Source: Pseudomonadota bacterium
GTDB lineage: Bacteria > Pseudomonadota > Alphaproteobacteria > Acetobacterales > Acetobacteraceae
NCBI GenBank assembly: GCA_021826485.1
Contig: JAKAZX010000252.1
Location: 1 to 6,114, forward strand
Reading direction: 5' to 3'
Length of the DNA: 6,114 nucleotides
The position numbers and the translations under genes are program-made. The notes beneath the pieces were generated by a model. The model was not told where the DNA came from, searched no databases, and worked only from the letters and a program-made list of their open reading frames with translations. Positions 1 through 6,114 of the stretch are shown here, one piece after another; position 1 is the stretch's first letter, and each line of letters begins with the position of its first letter.

Positions 1-88
1 CGGCGATCGACAGCAGGATCAGCGCCGCCGCGCCGATCAGCACCGGGCGGGGGAACGTGTCGCGATACGGGGCGCTGGCCATGTGCAT
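1..88 (-). CDS. puhC: PuhC, photosynthetic complex assembly protein (N-terminal fragment)
   Basis: Only the first 29 codons are in the window; the rest lies beyond the left edge. The frame opens with ATG at 88, has a second in-frame ATG at 82, and has no stop to position 1. The peptide has a short polar N-terminus (residues 1-14, with PYRDTFPRP at about 7-15) followed by the start of a hydrophobic helix rich in Leu, Ile and Ala (from about residue 16). This fits PuhC, a single-span membrane protein with a periplasmic domain that helps assemble or reorganise the LH1-reaction-centre core. It starts 9 bp after the puhB stop, the place puhC occupies in alphaproteobacterial puh operons. The upstream G-rich stretch is only a weak ribosome binding site and does not decide between the two ATGs. 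The call rests mainly on position plus the N-terminal layout; the diagnostic periplasmic domain is not visible. Confidence 0.75.
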   Translation of the reverse strand, partial: MHMASAPYRDTFPRPVLIGAAALILLSIA

Positions 89-97
89 GCGCCCCGC

Positions 98-745
98 TCA
101 GGCCGCCGCCGCGGCGGCCGCGGCGGGCAGGGGGGCCGCGTGCGGTGCCGGGGCCGGCTGCACGGCGATCTCCGCCGAGGCCGCCAGCGCGCGGGCCAGC
201 GCCTGCGCCGGCCGCGCCGCGTCAGGCAGGGCGCGCAGCATTGGCCGCGGCCGGCTGAAATGCCAGGGCTGCACATGCGGCCACAGAATGAACCAGGAGG
301 CGCGCGCCTCGCCGTCCAGCGTCAGCGCGATGTCGCCGGCGGTGCCCCGCCCCTGGCGCACATCCGCCGCGCCGATGCGGGCGAACGGCAGGTTCACCGA
401 CATGGGCAGCGCGATGCCGCAGCGAATCACCACGCGGCGCGACGTGACCGTATAGGTCGTCGTGCGTGCCACCCCCCAGGCATACAGGCCGAGCAGCACG
501 AGCGGCAGCAGCGCGAGCCCCGTCAGCTTCCCCGCGGCAATCGCCAGTTCCGCCGCGCCGGTCCCGCGAGCCAGCGAACTCGCGACGTACCAGGCCAGCA
601 GGATGGCGAAATAGGCCGCGACCTTCGGCAGATGCAGCGCCCCCAGCGCCAGTCCGCGCGCGTCCGGCGCGCCCTGCCACAGCACACGCTCCCCCGCCGG
701 CAACGAGGCGGGCAGGGCACCGGCCGGCCGGCGCGGCGCGGTCAC
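98..745 (-). CDS. puhB: PuhB, reaction-centre assembly factor (bPH2/DUF304-like membrane protein)
   Basis: A 215-residue protein starting with GTG at 745. That start overlaps the puhA stop as GTGA and has a GGAG 8 bases upstream inside puhA. Residues 15-30 (LPAGERVLWQGAPDAR) are the signature opening of PuhB. Two hydrophobic segments follow, at about 41-59 and 72-93. A region at about 95-165 (TTTYTVTSRRVVIRCG, then a segment with LPFARI) resembles bacterial PH-like DUF304 domains, in which a beta-rich unit follows paired helices. In Rhodobacter capsulatus, PuhB is an inner-membrane factor needed for efficient assembly of the reaction centre and its LH1 ring; I infer the same role here. Length is close to that of known PuhB proteins. 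The last ~27 residues are Ala/Pro-rich and end in nine alanines, so this tail is probably disordered and not part of the functional core. Confidence 0.92.
   Translation of the reverse strand: MTAPRRPAGALPASLPAGERVLWQGAPDARGLALGALHLPKVAAYFAILLAWYVASSLARGTGAAELAIAAGKLTGLALLPLVLLGLYAWGVARTTTYTVTSRRVVIRCGIALPMSVNLPFARIGAADVRQGRGTAGDIALTLDGEARASWFILWPHVQPWHFSRPRPMLRALPDAARPAQALARALAASAEIAVQPAPAPHAAPLPAAAAAAAA
105..123. repeat. GC-only inverted repeats at the 3' end of puhB
   Basis: Positions 105-118 form a perfect 14-bp palindrome. Positions 109-123 carry two CCGCGG hexamers separated by three bases, which could fold in RNA as a 6-bp stem with a 3-base loop. The stretch encodes the terminal alanine run of PuhB, so alanine codons alone may explain it. 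No T-tract follows in the transcribed direction, so it does not look like an intrinsic terminator. It sits just before the puhB/puhC junction. Confidence 0.5.
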
Positions 746-1518
746 AGCAGTGGCTCCGCGCGGGCGGGCGTCGCATAGAGCGTGCCGCCGGCATAGTAGG
801 CGCAGATGCGATCCTCCTCGCGCAGCGTCACCGAATCGGCGTTGCGCAGCGCCGGCACGTCGGCGAAGTGCTCAGCGAGGATGGCGCTGACACGCACTTC
901 ACGGGTCTTGGCCGACAGCGCGGCGAAGGGCATGGGCAGCAGCACCGTGCGCGGGGCGAGCGGCGCGGCCAACGCGACCTCGATGTAGCGCAGAATCACT
1001 TCGGAGCGGTCGATCCAGGCCTCCACCACGCTGCCCGCGGCGGTGCCGTCGGCGCCGAGCACGGTCCAGCCGATCAGGTCCGGATCCTCGGTGGCCAGGA
1101 AGAAATCCGGTGCCGCGCGCAGCGGCACGATCTTCGGCCTGCCGTCATCGAAGCAGGTGTCCGGCTCGTCGGCGCGCGCCGCGAAGGCGGCCGGGCCGAT
1201 CGCGTCCTGCATGCCGTTGCCGAGCGGCACCAGCGGTGCGCCCGGCCACGCGCCGGTCGGCACGCCGCGCACTTCTTCCGGGGGCTCGTGGCGCGGCGCC
1301 AGCACCTCGTGCCCGCTGGCGAGCCGGAAGACCTTGGGCTCCGGTACCGGCGGGAAACCCTCGACGCTGATATGCGCCGAGCGGTCGGAGATCAGCGGGT
1401 AGCCTTCCCGCTTGTTCTCCCGGTGCAGGTAGTAGAGCACGCCTGCAAAGAACAGCCAGAACGCATAGAGCGTGAGCTGGGCCACGTCGAGATGGGAGGT
1501 GATGGCGCCGGTCTGCAT
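742..1518 (-). CDS. puhA: PuhA, photosynthetic reaction centre H subunit
   Basis: A 258-residue protein, the usual length of this family, starting with ATG at 1518 behind a GAGG 5 bases upstream. It has the H-subunit layout: a short periplasmic N-terminus, one membrane helix at about 12-31 (LTLYAFWLFFAGVLYYL), then the conserved ENKREGYPL (34-42) leading into a cytoplasmic PRC-barrel domain. Later landmarks are IGPAAFAAR (107-115), KIVPL (129-133), WID with E173 at 168-173, RYIEV (177-181), LLPMPF (193-198), and the closing EEDRICAYYAGGTLYATP (234-251). The H subunit caps the L and M subunits on the cytoplasmic side and shapes proton delivery to quinone QB. E173 aligns with the proton-path Glu of Rhodobacter sphaeroides, but the H126/H128 surface histidines appear as Asp and Arg here. 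The gene lies between lhaA (14-bp gap) and puhB (GTGA overlap). Confidence 0.97.
   Translation of the reverse strand: MQTGAITSHLDVAQLTLYAFWLFFAGVLYYLHRENKREGYPLISDRSAHISVEGFPPVPEPKVFRLASGHEVLAPRHEPPEEVRGVPTGAWPGAPLVPLGNGMQDAIGPAAFAARADEPDTCFDDGRPKIVPLRAAPDFFLATEDPDLIGWTVLGADGTAAGSVVEAWIDRSEVILRYIEVALAAPLAPRTVLLPMPFAALSAKTREVRVSAILAEHFADVPALRNADSVTLREEDRICAYYAGGTLYATPARAEPLL
754..757 (-). promoter_or_regulatory. Ribosome binding site for puhB within the puhA end
   Basis: On the minus strand a GGAG lies 8 bases before the GTG at 745. It supports the GTG start over internal codons and lies within the last puhA codons, consistent with translational coupling of puhA and puhB. Confidence 0.6.
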
Positions 1519-1523
1519 GGGAA

Positions 1524-1527
1524 CCTC
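1524..1527 (-). promoter_or_regulatory. Ribosome binding site for puhA
   Basis: A GAGG on the minus strand ends 5 bases before the puhA ATG at 1518. It lies inside the 14-bp gap after the lhaA stop (1533-1535). This gap and the 9-bp one before puhC are the only non-overlapping junctions in the window, and only this one holds a recognisable purine-rich site. It decides the puhA start at 1518 over upstream in-frame codons, which lie within lhaA. Confidence 0.6.
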
Positions 1528-1532
1528 GACTG

Positions 1533-3005
1533 TCAGCGAGCGAATGGAGTGGCGGAGCCTTGGGCGAAGTGGGCGGACGGTGGTGCGTGCCGCACCAGCG
1601 GCCCGATCGCGACCAGAGTGGCGAACAGCAGCACGAGTTCGATCTGATAGACGGCAAGGTAGCCGGTGGCCGGGCCGGCCAGGACCGGGCCGAGCGCCCC
1701 GCGCAGCGCGAGCGCGCCGACGCCGTCGCGGATCAGCCCGCCCGCCGCCACCGCGAGACCTGCGGCCGAGGCCTGCACCGCACCCCAGATGCCCAGCGCC
1801 AGCCCGACCTGCCCGCGCGGCGCCATCGCCATCGCCGCGGTCAGCGTGCAGTGGCCGAACAGCCCGGCGCCGAACCCGATCAGCGCCACACCCAGCCCGA
1901 ACAGCAGCAAGGACGCGAGCGGGGCCGCAAACGTCAGGCTGCAGAACGCCGCCAGCCCGACCAGCGCGCCGGTGGCCGCCAGCCGGTAGGGATCGGCCCC
2001 GCGCCCCAGGATGCGGGCGGCGACGACGAATCCCGTCAGGCCGCCGATCGCCAGCAGCGCCGTGAAGGCGGTGGTGGCGCCGACCGGCAGATGCAGCACC
2101 TGCCCGCCATAGGGTTCCAGCAGGATGTCCTGCATCGAGAAGGCGACGGTGCCGAGGCCGAGGGCTGCCAGCCGCCGGCGCGATCCCCGCCCACGGTCGA
2201 ATTCCTGCCATGCCTCGGCGAAGCGCGGGCGATGGCGATCGGGGGCGGTAAGCGCGGGATTGCGCGCCTCCTGCTTCCAGAGGGCGACGCCGTTCAGCAC
2301 CATCGTCGCCAGGGCCGAGCCCTGGATCACCTGGATCAGCCGCAGCTCGCTGAACGGCGACAGCAGCACGCCGAACAGCAGCGCGCTGCCCATCATGCCC
2401 AGCAGCAGCATCACGAACAGCAGCGCCACCACCTTCGGCTGCGCCGTCGGCGGTGCGAGGTCGGTGGCGAGCGCCAGGCCGACCGTCTGCGTCGTGTGCA
2501 GCCCGGCGCCGACCAGCAGGAACGCGAGCGCCGCGCCAACCTGCCCGATCGCGACTGGCCCGTGGGTGTCGCCCGACAGCACGATCAGCGCAAACGGCAT
2601 GATGGCAAGGCCGCCGAACTGGACCAGCGTGCCCATCCACAGATACGGCACGCGCCGCCAGCCCAGCACCGAGCGGTGCATGTCGGAACGGTGGCCGATC
2701 ACCGCGCGGAACGGCGCGAACACCAGCGGCAGCGACACCATGCCCGCGACCAGCCAGGCCGGCACCCCGAGTTCGACGATCATCACCCGGTTCAGCGTCC
2801 CGATCAGCAGCACGACCGCCATGCCCACCGATACCTGGAACAGCGACAGCCGCAACAACCTGGGCAGCGGCAGCTCGGCCGTGCCGGCATCGGCGAACGG
2901 CAGCAGGGCGGGCGTCAGTCCGCTCCACCGTCGCGCCACCGCATCATTGAGCCGGCGGGCGCGCACGCCGACGGTGCCGAGCGGCAGGTGCGGCGCGGCC
3001 CTCAT
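1533..3005 (-). CDS. lhaA: LhaA, light-harvesting 1 assembly protein (BCH2/PucC family, MFS fold)
   Basis: A 490-residue polytopic membrane protein starting with ATG at 3005, overlapping the bchM stop as ATGA. About twelve hydrophobic segments follow a ~50-residue cytoplasmic N-terminus, as expected for the PucC/LhaA branch of the major facilitator fold. Hallmarks visible are GTLNRVMIVELGVPAWLVA (69-87), FRAVIGHRSDMHRSVLGWRR (99-118) with the following VPYLW, the MQDILLEPYGGQVL motif (291-304) in the second half, and GLFGHCTLTAAMAMAP (381-396) followed by ALGIWGAVQA (403-412). A basic cytoplasmic loop separates the two halves (about 243-280). In Rhodobacter capsulatus the gene at this place (ORF1696, lhaA) promotes LH1 assembly, and relatives are proposed to deliver bacteriochlorophyll to antenna polypeptides. 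Its position between bchM and puhA favours LhaA over the LH2-linked PucC. In that organism a puhA promoter lies within this gene; I could not identify it here. No frameshift or missing segment is seen. Confidence 0.95.
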   Translation of the reverse strand: MRAAPHLPLGTVGVRARRLNDAVARRWSGLTPALLPFADAGTAELPLPRLLRLSLFQVSVGMAVVLLIGTLNRVMIVELGVPAWLVAGMVSLPLVFAPFRAVIGHRSDMHRSVLGWRRVPYLWMGTLVQFGGLAIMPFALIVLSGDTHGPVAIGQVGAALAFLLVGAGLHTTQTVGLALATDLAPPTAQPKVVALLFVMLLLGMMGSALLFGVLLSPFSELRLIQVIQGSALATMVLNGVALWKQEARNPALTAPDRHRPRFAEAWQEFDRGRGSRRRLAALGLGTVAFSMQDILLEPYGGQVLHLPVGATTAFTALLAIGGLTGFVVAARILGRGADPYRLAATGALVGLAAFCSLTFAAPLASLLLFGLGVALIGFGAGLFGHCTLTAAMAMAPRGQVGLALGIWGAVQASAAGLAVAAGGLIRDGVGALALRGALGPVLAGPATGYLAVYQIELVLLFATLVAIGPLVRHAPPSAHFAQGSATPFAR

Positions 3006-3703
3006 CGGACCATCAGCTCCATTGCCTGCGACATGTAGAAGCCGCTGTCGATCCGCTGCGTGCGGCCGATCGCCCAACCCTTGAGTGCGGCGCTGCGCGC
3101 GATCTCTGCCGCCAACGCAGTCTGCGCCACCGGCTCGATCGCCGGCGCCCGGTTGCCGCGCGGGAACAGCCGCCCGACCGCGTGCATCGCGGCGAGCAAC
3201 GGCGTACGCGGCGCAAAGGTGAAGGCGAGCGATCCGGACGTGCGCTCGGCAAGCGTCGCGATCGCGCGCACTGCATCGGCGGCCTGATAGTGGATCAGCG
3301 AGTCCATGCAGACCACGTGATCGAAGCGTCCGAGCGCCGCATCGAGCATGTCGCCGGCCCGGAAGTCCACCGCGCCGCCGACACGCGGCGCGGCATGGCG
3401 CTCGCGCGCGATGCCGATCAGCGTCGGCGACAGATCGACGGCCAGAACCTCGGCGCCCCGCTCGGCGAGCAGGGATGCCAGCACGCCCGTGCCACAGCCG
3501 GCGTCCAGGATGCGGCGGCCACGCAGGTCGCCCGGCAGCCATGCCAGCAGCACCGCCCGCATCCGCTCCCGTCCGGCCCGGACGGTGGCGCGGATGCCGC
3601 TGACCGGAACGTCCGAGGTCAGGCGCGCCCAGGCATCGACCGCCGTGCGGTCGAAATATGTCGCGATCTGCCCGCGCCGGGCGAGGTAGCTTGTGGTCTG
3701 CAT
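3002..3703 (-). CDS. bchM: BchM, magnesium-protoporphyrin IX O-methyltransferase
   Basis: A 233-residue class I SAM-dependent methyltransferase that transfers a methyl group to the C13 propionate of Mg-protoporphyrin IX, the step after Mg chelation in bacteriochlorophyll synthesis. The N-terminus (residues 3-30, TSYLARRGQIATYFDRTAVDAWARLTSD) matches the family opening. Motif I is ILDAGCGTG (65-73), the acidic end of strand 2 is VLAVDLSP (86-93), and DFRAGDML (113-120), the conserved MDSLIHY (133-139) and a terminal GFYMSQAMEL (221-230) follow. The start is the ATG at 3703, which shares one base with the bchL stop (TGATG). Longer readings upstream run into bchL in another frame and are not credible. 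The gene ends in an ATGA overlap with lhaA. A GGGA 8 bases upstream is a weak ribosome binding site, so expression probably relies on coupling from bchL. Length is usual for proteobacterial BchM. Confidence 0.96.
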   Translation of the reverse strand: MQTTSYLARRGQIATYFDRTAVDAWARLTSDVPVSGIRATVRAGRERMRAVLLAWLPGDLRGRRILDAGCGTGVLASLLAERGAEVLAVDLSPTLIGIARERHAAPRVGGAVDFRAGDMLDAALGRFDHVVCMDSLIHYQAADAVRAIATLAERTSGSLAFTFAPRTPLLAAMHAVGRLFPRGNRAPAIEPVAQTALAAEIARSAALKGWAIGRTQRIDSGFYMSQAMELMVR

Positions 3704-4596
3704 CAGTCGAATCCCAGCAGGTCGAAAATCTCGCGGTCCTTCAGCGGCGTGCCGTTCAGCGGTTCGGCGCCGTCCCACAGCCGCCTGGCCAGCGCCATGT
3801 ATTCCGCCTGCACCGCCTCCAGCTCCGGCGACGGCTCCATCTCGAACAACGTGGACTTTTTCAGGCGGCTGCGCCGGATCACGTCCAGGTCGGGGAAGCG
3901 CGCCAGAGTCGAAAGGCCGGCAGCAGCATTGAAGCGGTCGATCTGGTCGGTGGCCGCGCTGCGGTTTGCGATCACGCCGCCAAGTCGCACGTCGTAATTG
4001 CGCGCCTTCGCCTGGATCGCCGCGACGATACGGTTCATCGCGAAGATCGAGTCGAAATCGTTGGCCGCGACGATCAGTGCGCGGTCCGCATGCTGCAGCG
4101 GCGCGGCGAACCCGCCGCACACCACGTCCCCCAGCACGTCGAACACCACGACGTCGGTATCCTCCAGCAGATGATGCTCGCGCAGCAGCTTCACCGTCTG
4201 ACCCACCACGTAGCCGCCGCATCCGGTGCCGGCCGGCGGGCCGCCTGCCTCGACACAGAGCACGCCCGCATAGCCCTCGAAGATGAAATCCTCCGGCCGC
4301 AACTCCTCGGGGTGGAAGTTCACGCTTTCCAGCACGTCGATCACCGTCGGCACCAGCCGCTTGGTCAGCGTGAAGGTGCTGTCGTGCTTCGGGTCGCAGC
4401 CGATCTGCAACACCCGCTTGCCGAGCCTGGCGAACGCCACCGACAGGTTGGAAGACGTCGTGCTCTTGCCGATGCCGCCCTTGCCGTAGACGGCGAACAC
4501 GCGGGCGGTACCGAGCTGCTTCACCGGCTCGGGGTGCACCTGCACGCTGCCCTCGCCATCCTCCGGCGGCCGGCGGGATCGCATCCTCGCGTTCAT
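3703..4596 (-). CDS. bchL: BchL, light-independent protochlorophyllide reductase iron-sulfur ATP-binding protein
   Basis: A 297-residue NifH-like protein. As a homodimer bridged by one [4Fe-4S] cluster, it hydrolyses ATP and passes electrons to the BchN-BchB component, which reduces ring D of protochlorophyllide in the dark. Visible features are the P-loop GKGGIGKST (38-46), the DPKHDSTFT segment (68-76), cluster ligands C126 (in GPPAGTGCGGYVV) and C160 (in DVLGDVVCGGFAAP) at the family spacing of 34 residues, AANDFDSIFAMNRI (177-190), and the terminal DREIFDLLGFD. Length equals that of Rhodobacter BchL. The start at 4596 is supported by a GGAG 8 bases upstream and by the ATGA overlap with bchH; a second Met at residue 5 is possible. 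The N-terminal leader is rich in Arg, then rejoins the conserved DGEGSVQV (13-20). The gene sits in the usual bchN-B-H-L-M order; bchN and bchB would be expected to the right of the window. Confidence 0.98.
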   Translation of the reverse strand: MNARMRSRRPPEDGEGSVQVHPEPVKQLGTARVFAVYGKGGIGKSTTSSNLSVAFARLGKRVLQIGCDPKHDSTFTLTKRLVPTVIDVLESVNFHPEELRPEDFIFEGYAGVLCVEAGGPPAGTGCGGYVVGQTVKLLREHHLLEDTDVVVFDVLGDVVCGGFAAPLQHADRALIVAANDFDSIFAMNRIVAAIQAKARNYDVRLGGVIANRSAATDQIDRFNAAAGLSTLARFPDLDVIRRSRLKKSTLFEMEPSPELEAVQAEYMALARRLWDGAEPLNGTPLKDREIFDLLGFD

Positions 4597-6114
4597 GCCG
4601 CCATCTCCGTGCCGACGCCTTCCAACCGATCTTCCAGTTCGTCGCTCGCGTGGCGCAGCGCGTCCAGCGTGGCGGCGTCGGGCTGCCAGTAGCGACGTTC
4701 CTGCGCTTCGATCAGCCGCTGCGCGATCTTGGTCGATGCACAGGGATTGAGGCGGGCCAGTCGTTCGCGCATGTCAGCATCCAGGATGTAGGTTTCCGCA
4801 AGCCGCTGATAGACCCACGGCGATACTTCGCCCGTGGTCGCCGACCAGCCGAGCGTGTTGGCGACATGCGCGCCGATCTCGCGCACGCCCTCGTAGCCGT
4901 GCTTCAGCAGCGGTTCGTACCAGTTCGGGTTAAGCGTCCGCGTGCGCGTTTCCAGCGCAACCTGCTCGGCGAGCGTGCGCACCGCGCCGTCGCCGCGCGT
5001 CTGGTCGCCGATATAGACATTCGCCGCGGCGCCGCCGCGCGCACGGCGCACCGCCCGGCTGATGCCGCCGAGCGTGTCGAAATAGTGATCGACCGTGGTC
5101 ACCCCGAGCTCGATCGAGTCGAGGTTCTGATAGGTCACGTCCACCGACTTCAGGACATGCGCGAGCAGACGGTCGTGCCGCGCCGGGGCGCCGGCGACGC
5201 CATAGGCGAATCCCTTCCGCGCCACGAAGGCGTCGGCGAGTTCGTCCTCCTCCTGCCACGCGCCACCGGCAACCATGTGGTTGACGTTGCTGCCATAGGC
5301 GCCGTCGGCATTGCCGAACACGCGCAGGGCGGCCGCCGCGATGTCGCCGCCATGCTCGGCCTGATAGTCCAGCGCATGGCGGCGGATGCAGTTGTCCGCC
5401 GCGGGCTCGTCGGCCTCCGCGGCCAGCAGCACGGCTTCGGCCAGCAGCTTCATCTGCAACGGCAGCAGGTCGCGGAAAATGCCCGAGACGGTCAGCACGA
5501 TGTCGATGCGCGGACGGCCGAGCTTCGTCAGCGGGATCAGCCGTGCGCCGGCGACCCGGCCATAGCTGTCGCAGCGCGGCTCCGCACCCACCAGCCAGAG
5601 CGCCTGGGCAATCGGAATGCCGTCGGTCTTGAGGTTGTCGGTGCCCCACAGCACCATCGCGATCGTTTCCGGCAACTTCGCGCCGCCCCTGGCATGGCGG
5701 GCCAGCAGCAGCTCCGCCTGGCGGGCGCCTTCGCGCAGCGCGAACGTGCTGGGCACGCGGAACGGGTCGAACCCGTGCAGATTGCGTCCGGTCGGCAGCA
5801 CCGCCGGCGTCCGCAGCAGGTCGCCGCCGGGCGCGGGCCGCACATAACCGGCATCGAGCGCATGGACGATCGCGGGAAGTTCGTGATCGCAGGCCAGCAG
5901 CGCATCCGTCTCGGCCCGGCAGCCCGGTTCGTGCAAACCGGCGGCGTCGAGCATGCCCGCGCGCTGCCCGGCATCGGCAGGTTCGCCAATGACATGCAGC
6001 CCGTGCGGGATCAGCGTCGATTCCAGCTCATGCACGGCCGCGATCAGCGCGGCGATCTTCGCCTCGGCGGGCGGGGTCCAGCGCGGTTCAGCGGCCGCCA
6101 GATCGAGCGCCGCG
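4593..6114 (-). CDS. bchH: BchH, magnesium chelatase large subunit (C-terminal fragment)
   Basis: The frame is open to the right edge, so this is the last ~506 residues of a protein usually about 1,200 long. The GTG at 6035 is an internal Val, not a start. BchH binds protoporphyrin IX and, driven by the BchI-BchD AAA+ complex, inserts Mg2+, the committed step toward bacteriochlorophyll. The visible part is the C-terminal half of the CobN/Mg-chelatase domain. Counting from the GTG, it holds PTGRNLHGFDP (81-91), ETIAMVLWGTDNLKTDGI (122-139), LTVSGIFRDLLPLQ (181-194), GSNVNHMVAG (248-257), DVTYQNLDSIELG (298-310) with VDHYFD (314-319), LNPNWYEPLLKHGYEGVREI (369-388), LGWSATTGEVSPWVY (395-409), and a terminal region with RYWQPD and ELEDRLEGV. 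It ends in an ATGA overlap with bchL, suggesting coupled translation. No frameshift is seen in the part shown. CobN is the main alternative, but the neighbours and the ChlH-like C-terminus exclude it. Confidence 0.97.
   Translation of the reverse strand, partial: AALDLAAAEPRWTPPAEAKIAALIAAVHELESTLIPHGLHVIGEPADAGQRAGMLDAAGLHEPGCRAETDALLACDHELPAIVHALDAGYVRPAPGGDLLRTPAVLPTGRNLHGFDPFRVPSTFALREGARQAELLLARHARGGAKLPETIAMVLWGTDNLKTDGIPIAQALWLVGAEPRCDSYGRVAGARLIPLTKLGRPRIDIVLTVSGIFRDLLPLQMKLLAEAVLLAAEADEPAADNCIRRHALDYQAEHGGDIAAAALRVFGNADGAYGSNVNHMVAGGAWQEEDELADAFVARKGFAYGVAGAPARHDRLLAHVLKSVDVTYQNLDSIELGVTTVDHYFDTLGGISRAVRRARGGAAANVYIGDQTRGDGAVRTLAEQVALETRTRTLNPNWYEPLLKHGYEGVREIGAHVANTLGWSATTGEVSPWVYQRLAETYILDADMRERLARLNPCASTKIAQRLIEAQERRYWQPDAATLDALRHASDELEDRLEGVGTEMAA
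4605..4608 (-). promoter_or_regulatory. Ribosome binding site for bchL within the bchH end
   Basis: A GGAG on the minus strand lies 8 bases before the bchL ATG at 4596 and inside the last codons of bchH. It supports this ATG over the in-frame Met four codons downstream. Confidence 0.6.

Noticed and set aside
105..123. Intrinsic terminator between puhB and puhC
   Set aside because: The GC hairpin has no following T-tract and lies within codons; puhC begins within a few bases.
466..1647. A 393-codon open frame on the plus strand opposite puhB, puhA and the lhaA end
   Set aside because: It spans three real minus-strand genes, has low-complexity Arg/Ala/Gly content and shows no family motif; high GC keeps antisense frames open.
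742..2928. A 728-codon minus-strand frame that could read as an lhaA-region/PuhA fusion
   Set aside because: Only the last 258 codons (from 1518) resemble a protein. The upstream part is lhaA DNA read in the wrong frame, so there is no fusion.
1560..3038. A 492-codon open frame on the plus strand opposite lhaA
   Set aside because: Its translation is dominated by Arg, Gln, His and Ala with no recognisable domain, as expected for the mirror of a GC-rich membrane-protein gene. The minus-strand lhaA frame is clearly real.
3002..4222. A longer start for bchM inside bchL (406 codons)
   Set aside because: The extra 173 codons are bchL DNA out of frame. The ATG at 3703 gives the normal family length and N-terminus.
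3658..4692. A 344-codon open frame on the plus strand opposite bchL
   Set aside because: Its content is His/Arg/Gln-rich with no known motif, and it lies opposite strongly conserved BchL coding sequence.
6033..6035. GTG at 6035 as a start of a shorter bchH
   Set aside because: The same frame continues without a stop to the window edge with BchH-like sequence, so this codon is an internal valine.

Overview
The window is a 6.1-kb, very GC-rich piece of a photosynthesis gene cluster from a purple or aerobic anoxygenic phototrophic bacterium, most likely an alphaproteobacterium. I base this on BchL, PuhA and the gene order bchH-bchL-bchM-lhaA-puhA-puhB-puhC, which is the classic alphaproteobacterial puh superoperon order known from Rhodobacter and relatives. 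I cannot place the genus from sequence alone. Sphingomonadales and Acetobacteraceae are both compatible, and this is only an impression.

All genes lie on the minus strand, so transcription runs from the right edge to the left edge. From right to left: the C-terminal ~506 residues of bchH (Mg-chelatase large subunit, cut by the window edge); bchL (iron-sulfur ATPase of dark-operative protochlorophyllide reductase); bchM (Mg-protoporphyrin IX O-methyltransferase); lhaA (BCH2/PucC-family membrane protein for LH1 assembly); puhA (reaction-centre H subunit); puhB (reaction-centre assembly factor with a bPH2-like domain); and the first ~29 codons of puhC, cut by the left edge.

The genes are packed almost without intergenic DNA. 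Stops and starts overlap at bchH/bchL (ATGA), bchL/bchM (TGATG), bchM/lhaA (ATGA) and puhA/puhB (GTGA). The only gaps are 14 bp (lhaA/puhA) and 9 bp (puhB/puhC). This points to one polycistronic transcript with translational coupling. No stretch over 300 bases lacks a gene. I saw no RNA gene, mobile element, CRISPR array or terminator.

Functionally, the segment links three bacteriochlorophyll synthesis steps (Mg insertion, methylation of Mg-protoporphyrin, and reduction of protochlorophyllide ring D) to the building of the LH1-reaction-centre core complex. It is a well-known system. I did not find a novel one here. The points worth a second look are small: an H subunit that seems to lack the surface histidine pair of the Rhodobacter proton-entry site, an arginine-rich BchL N-terminus, and an alanine-repeat, hairpin-capable end of puhB.
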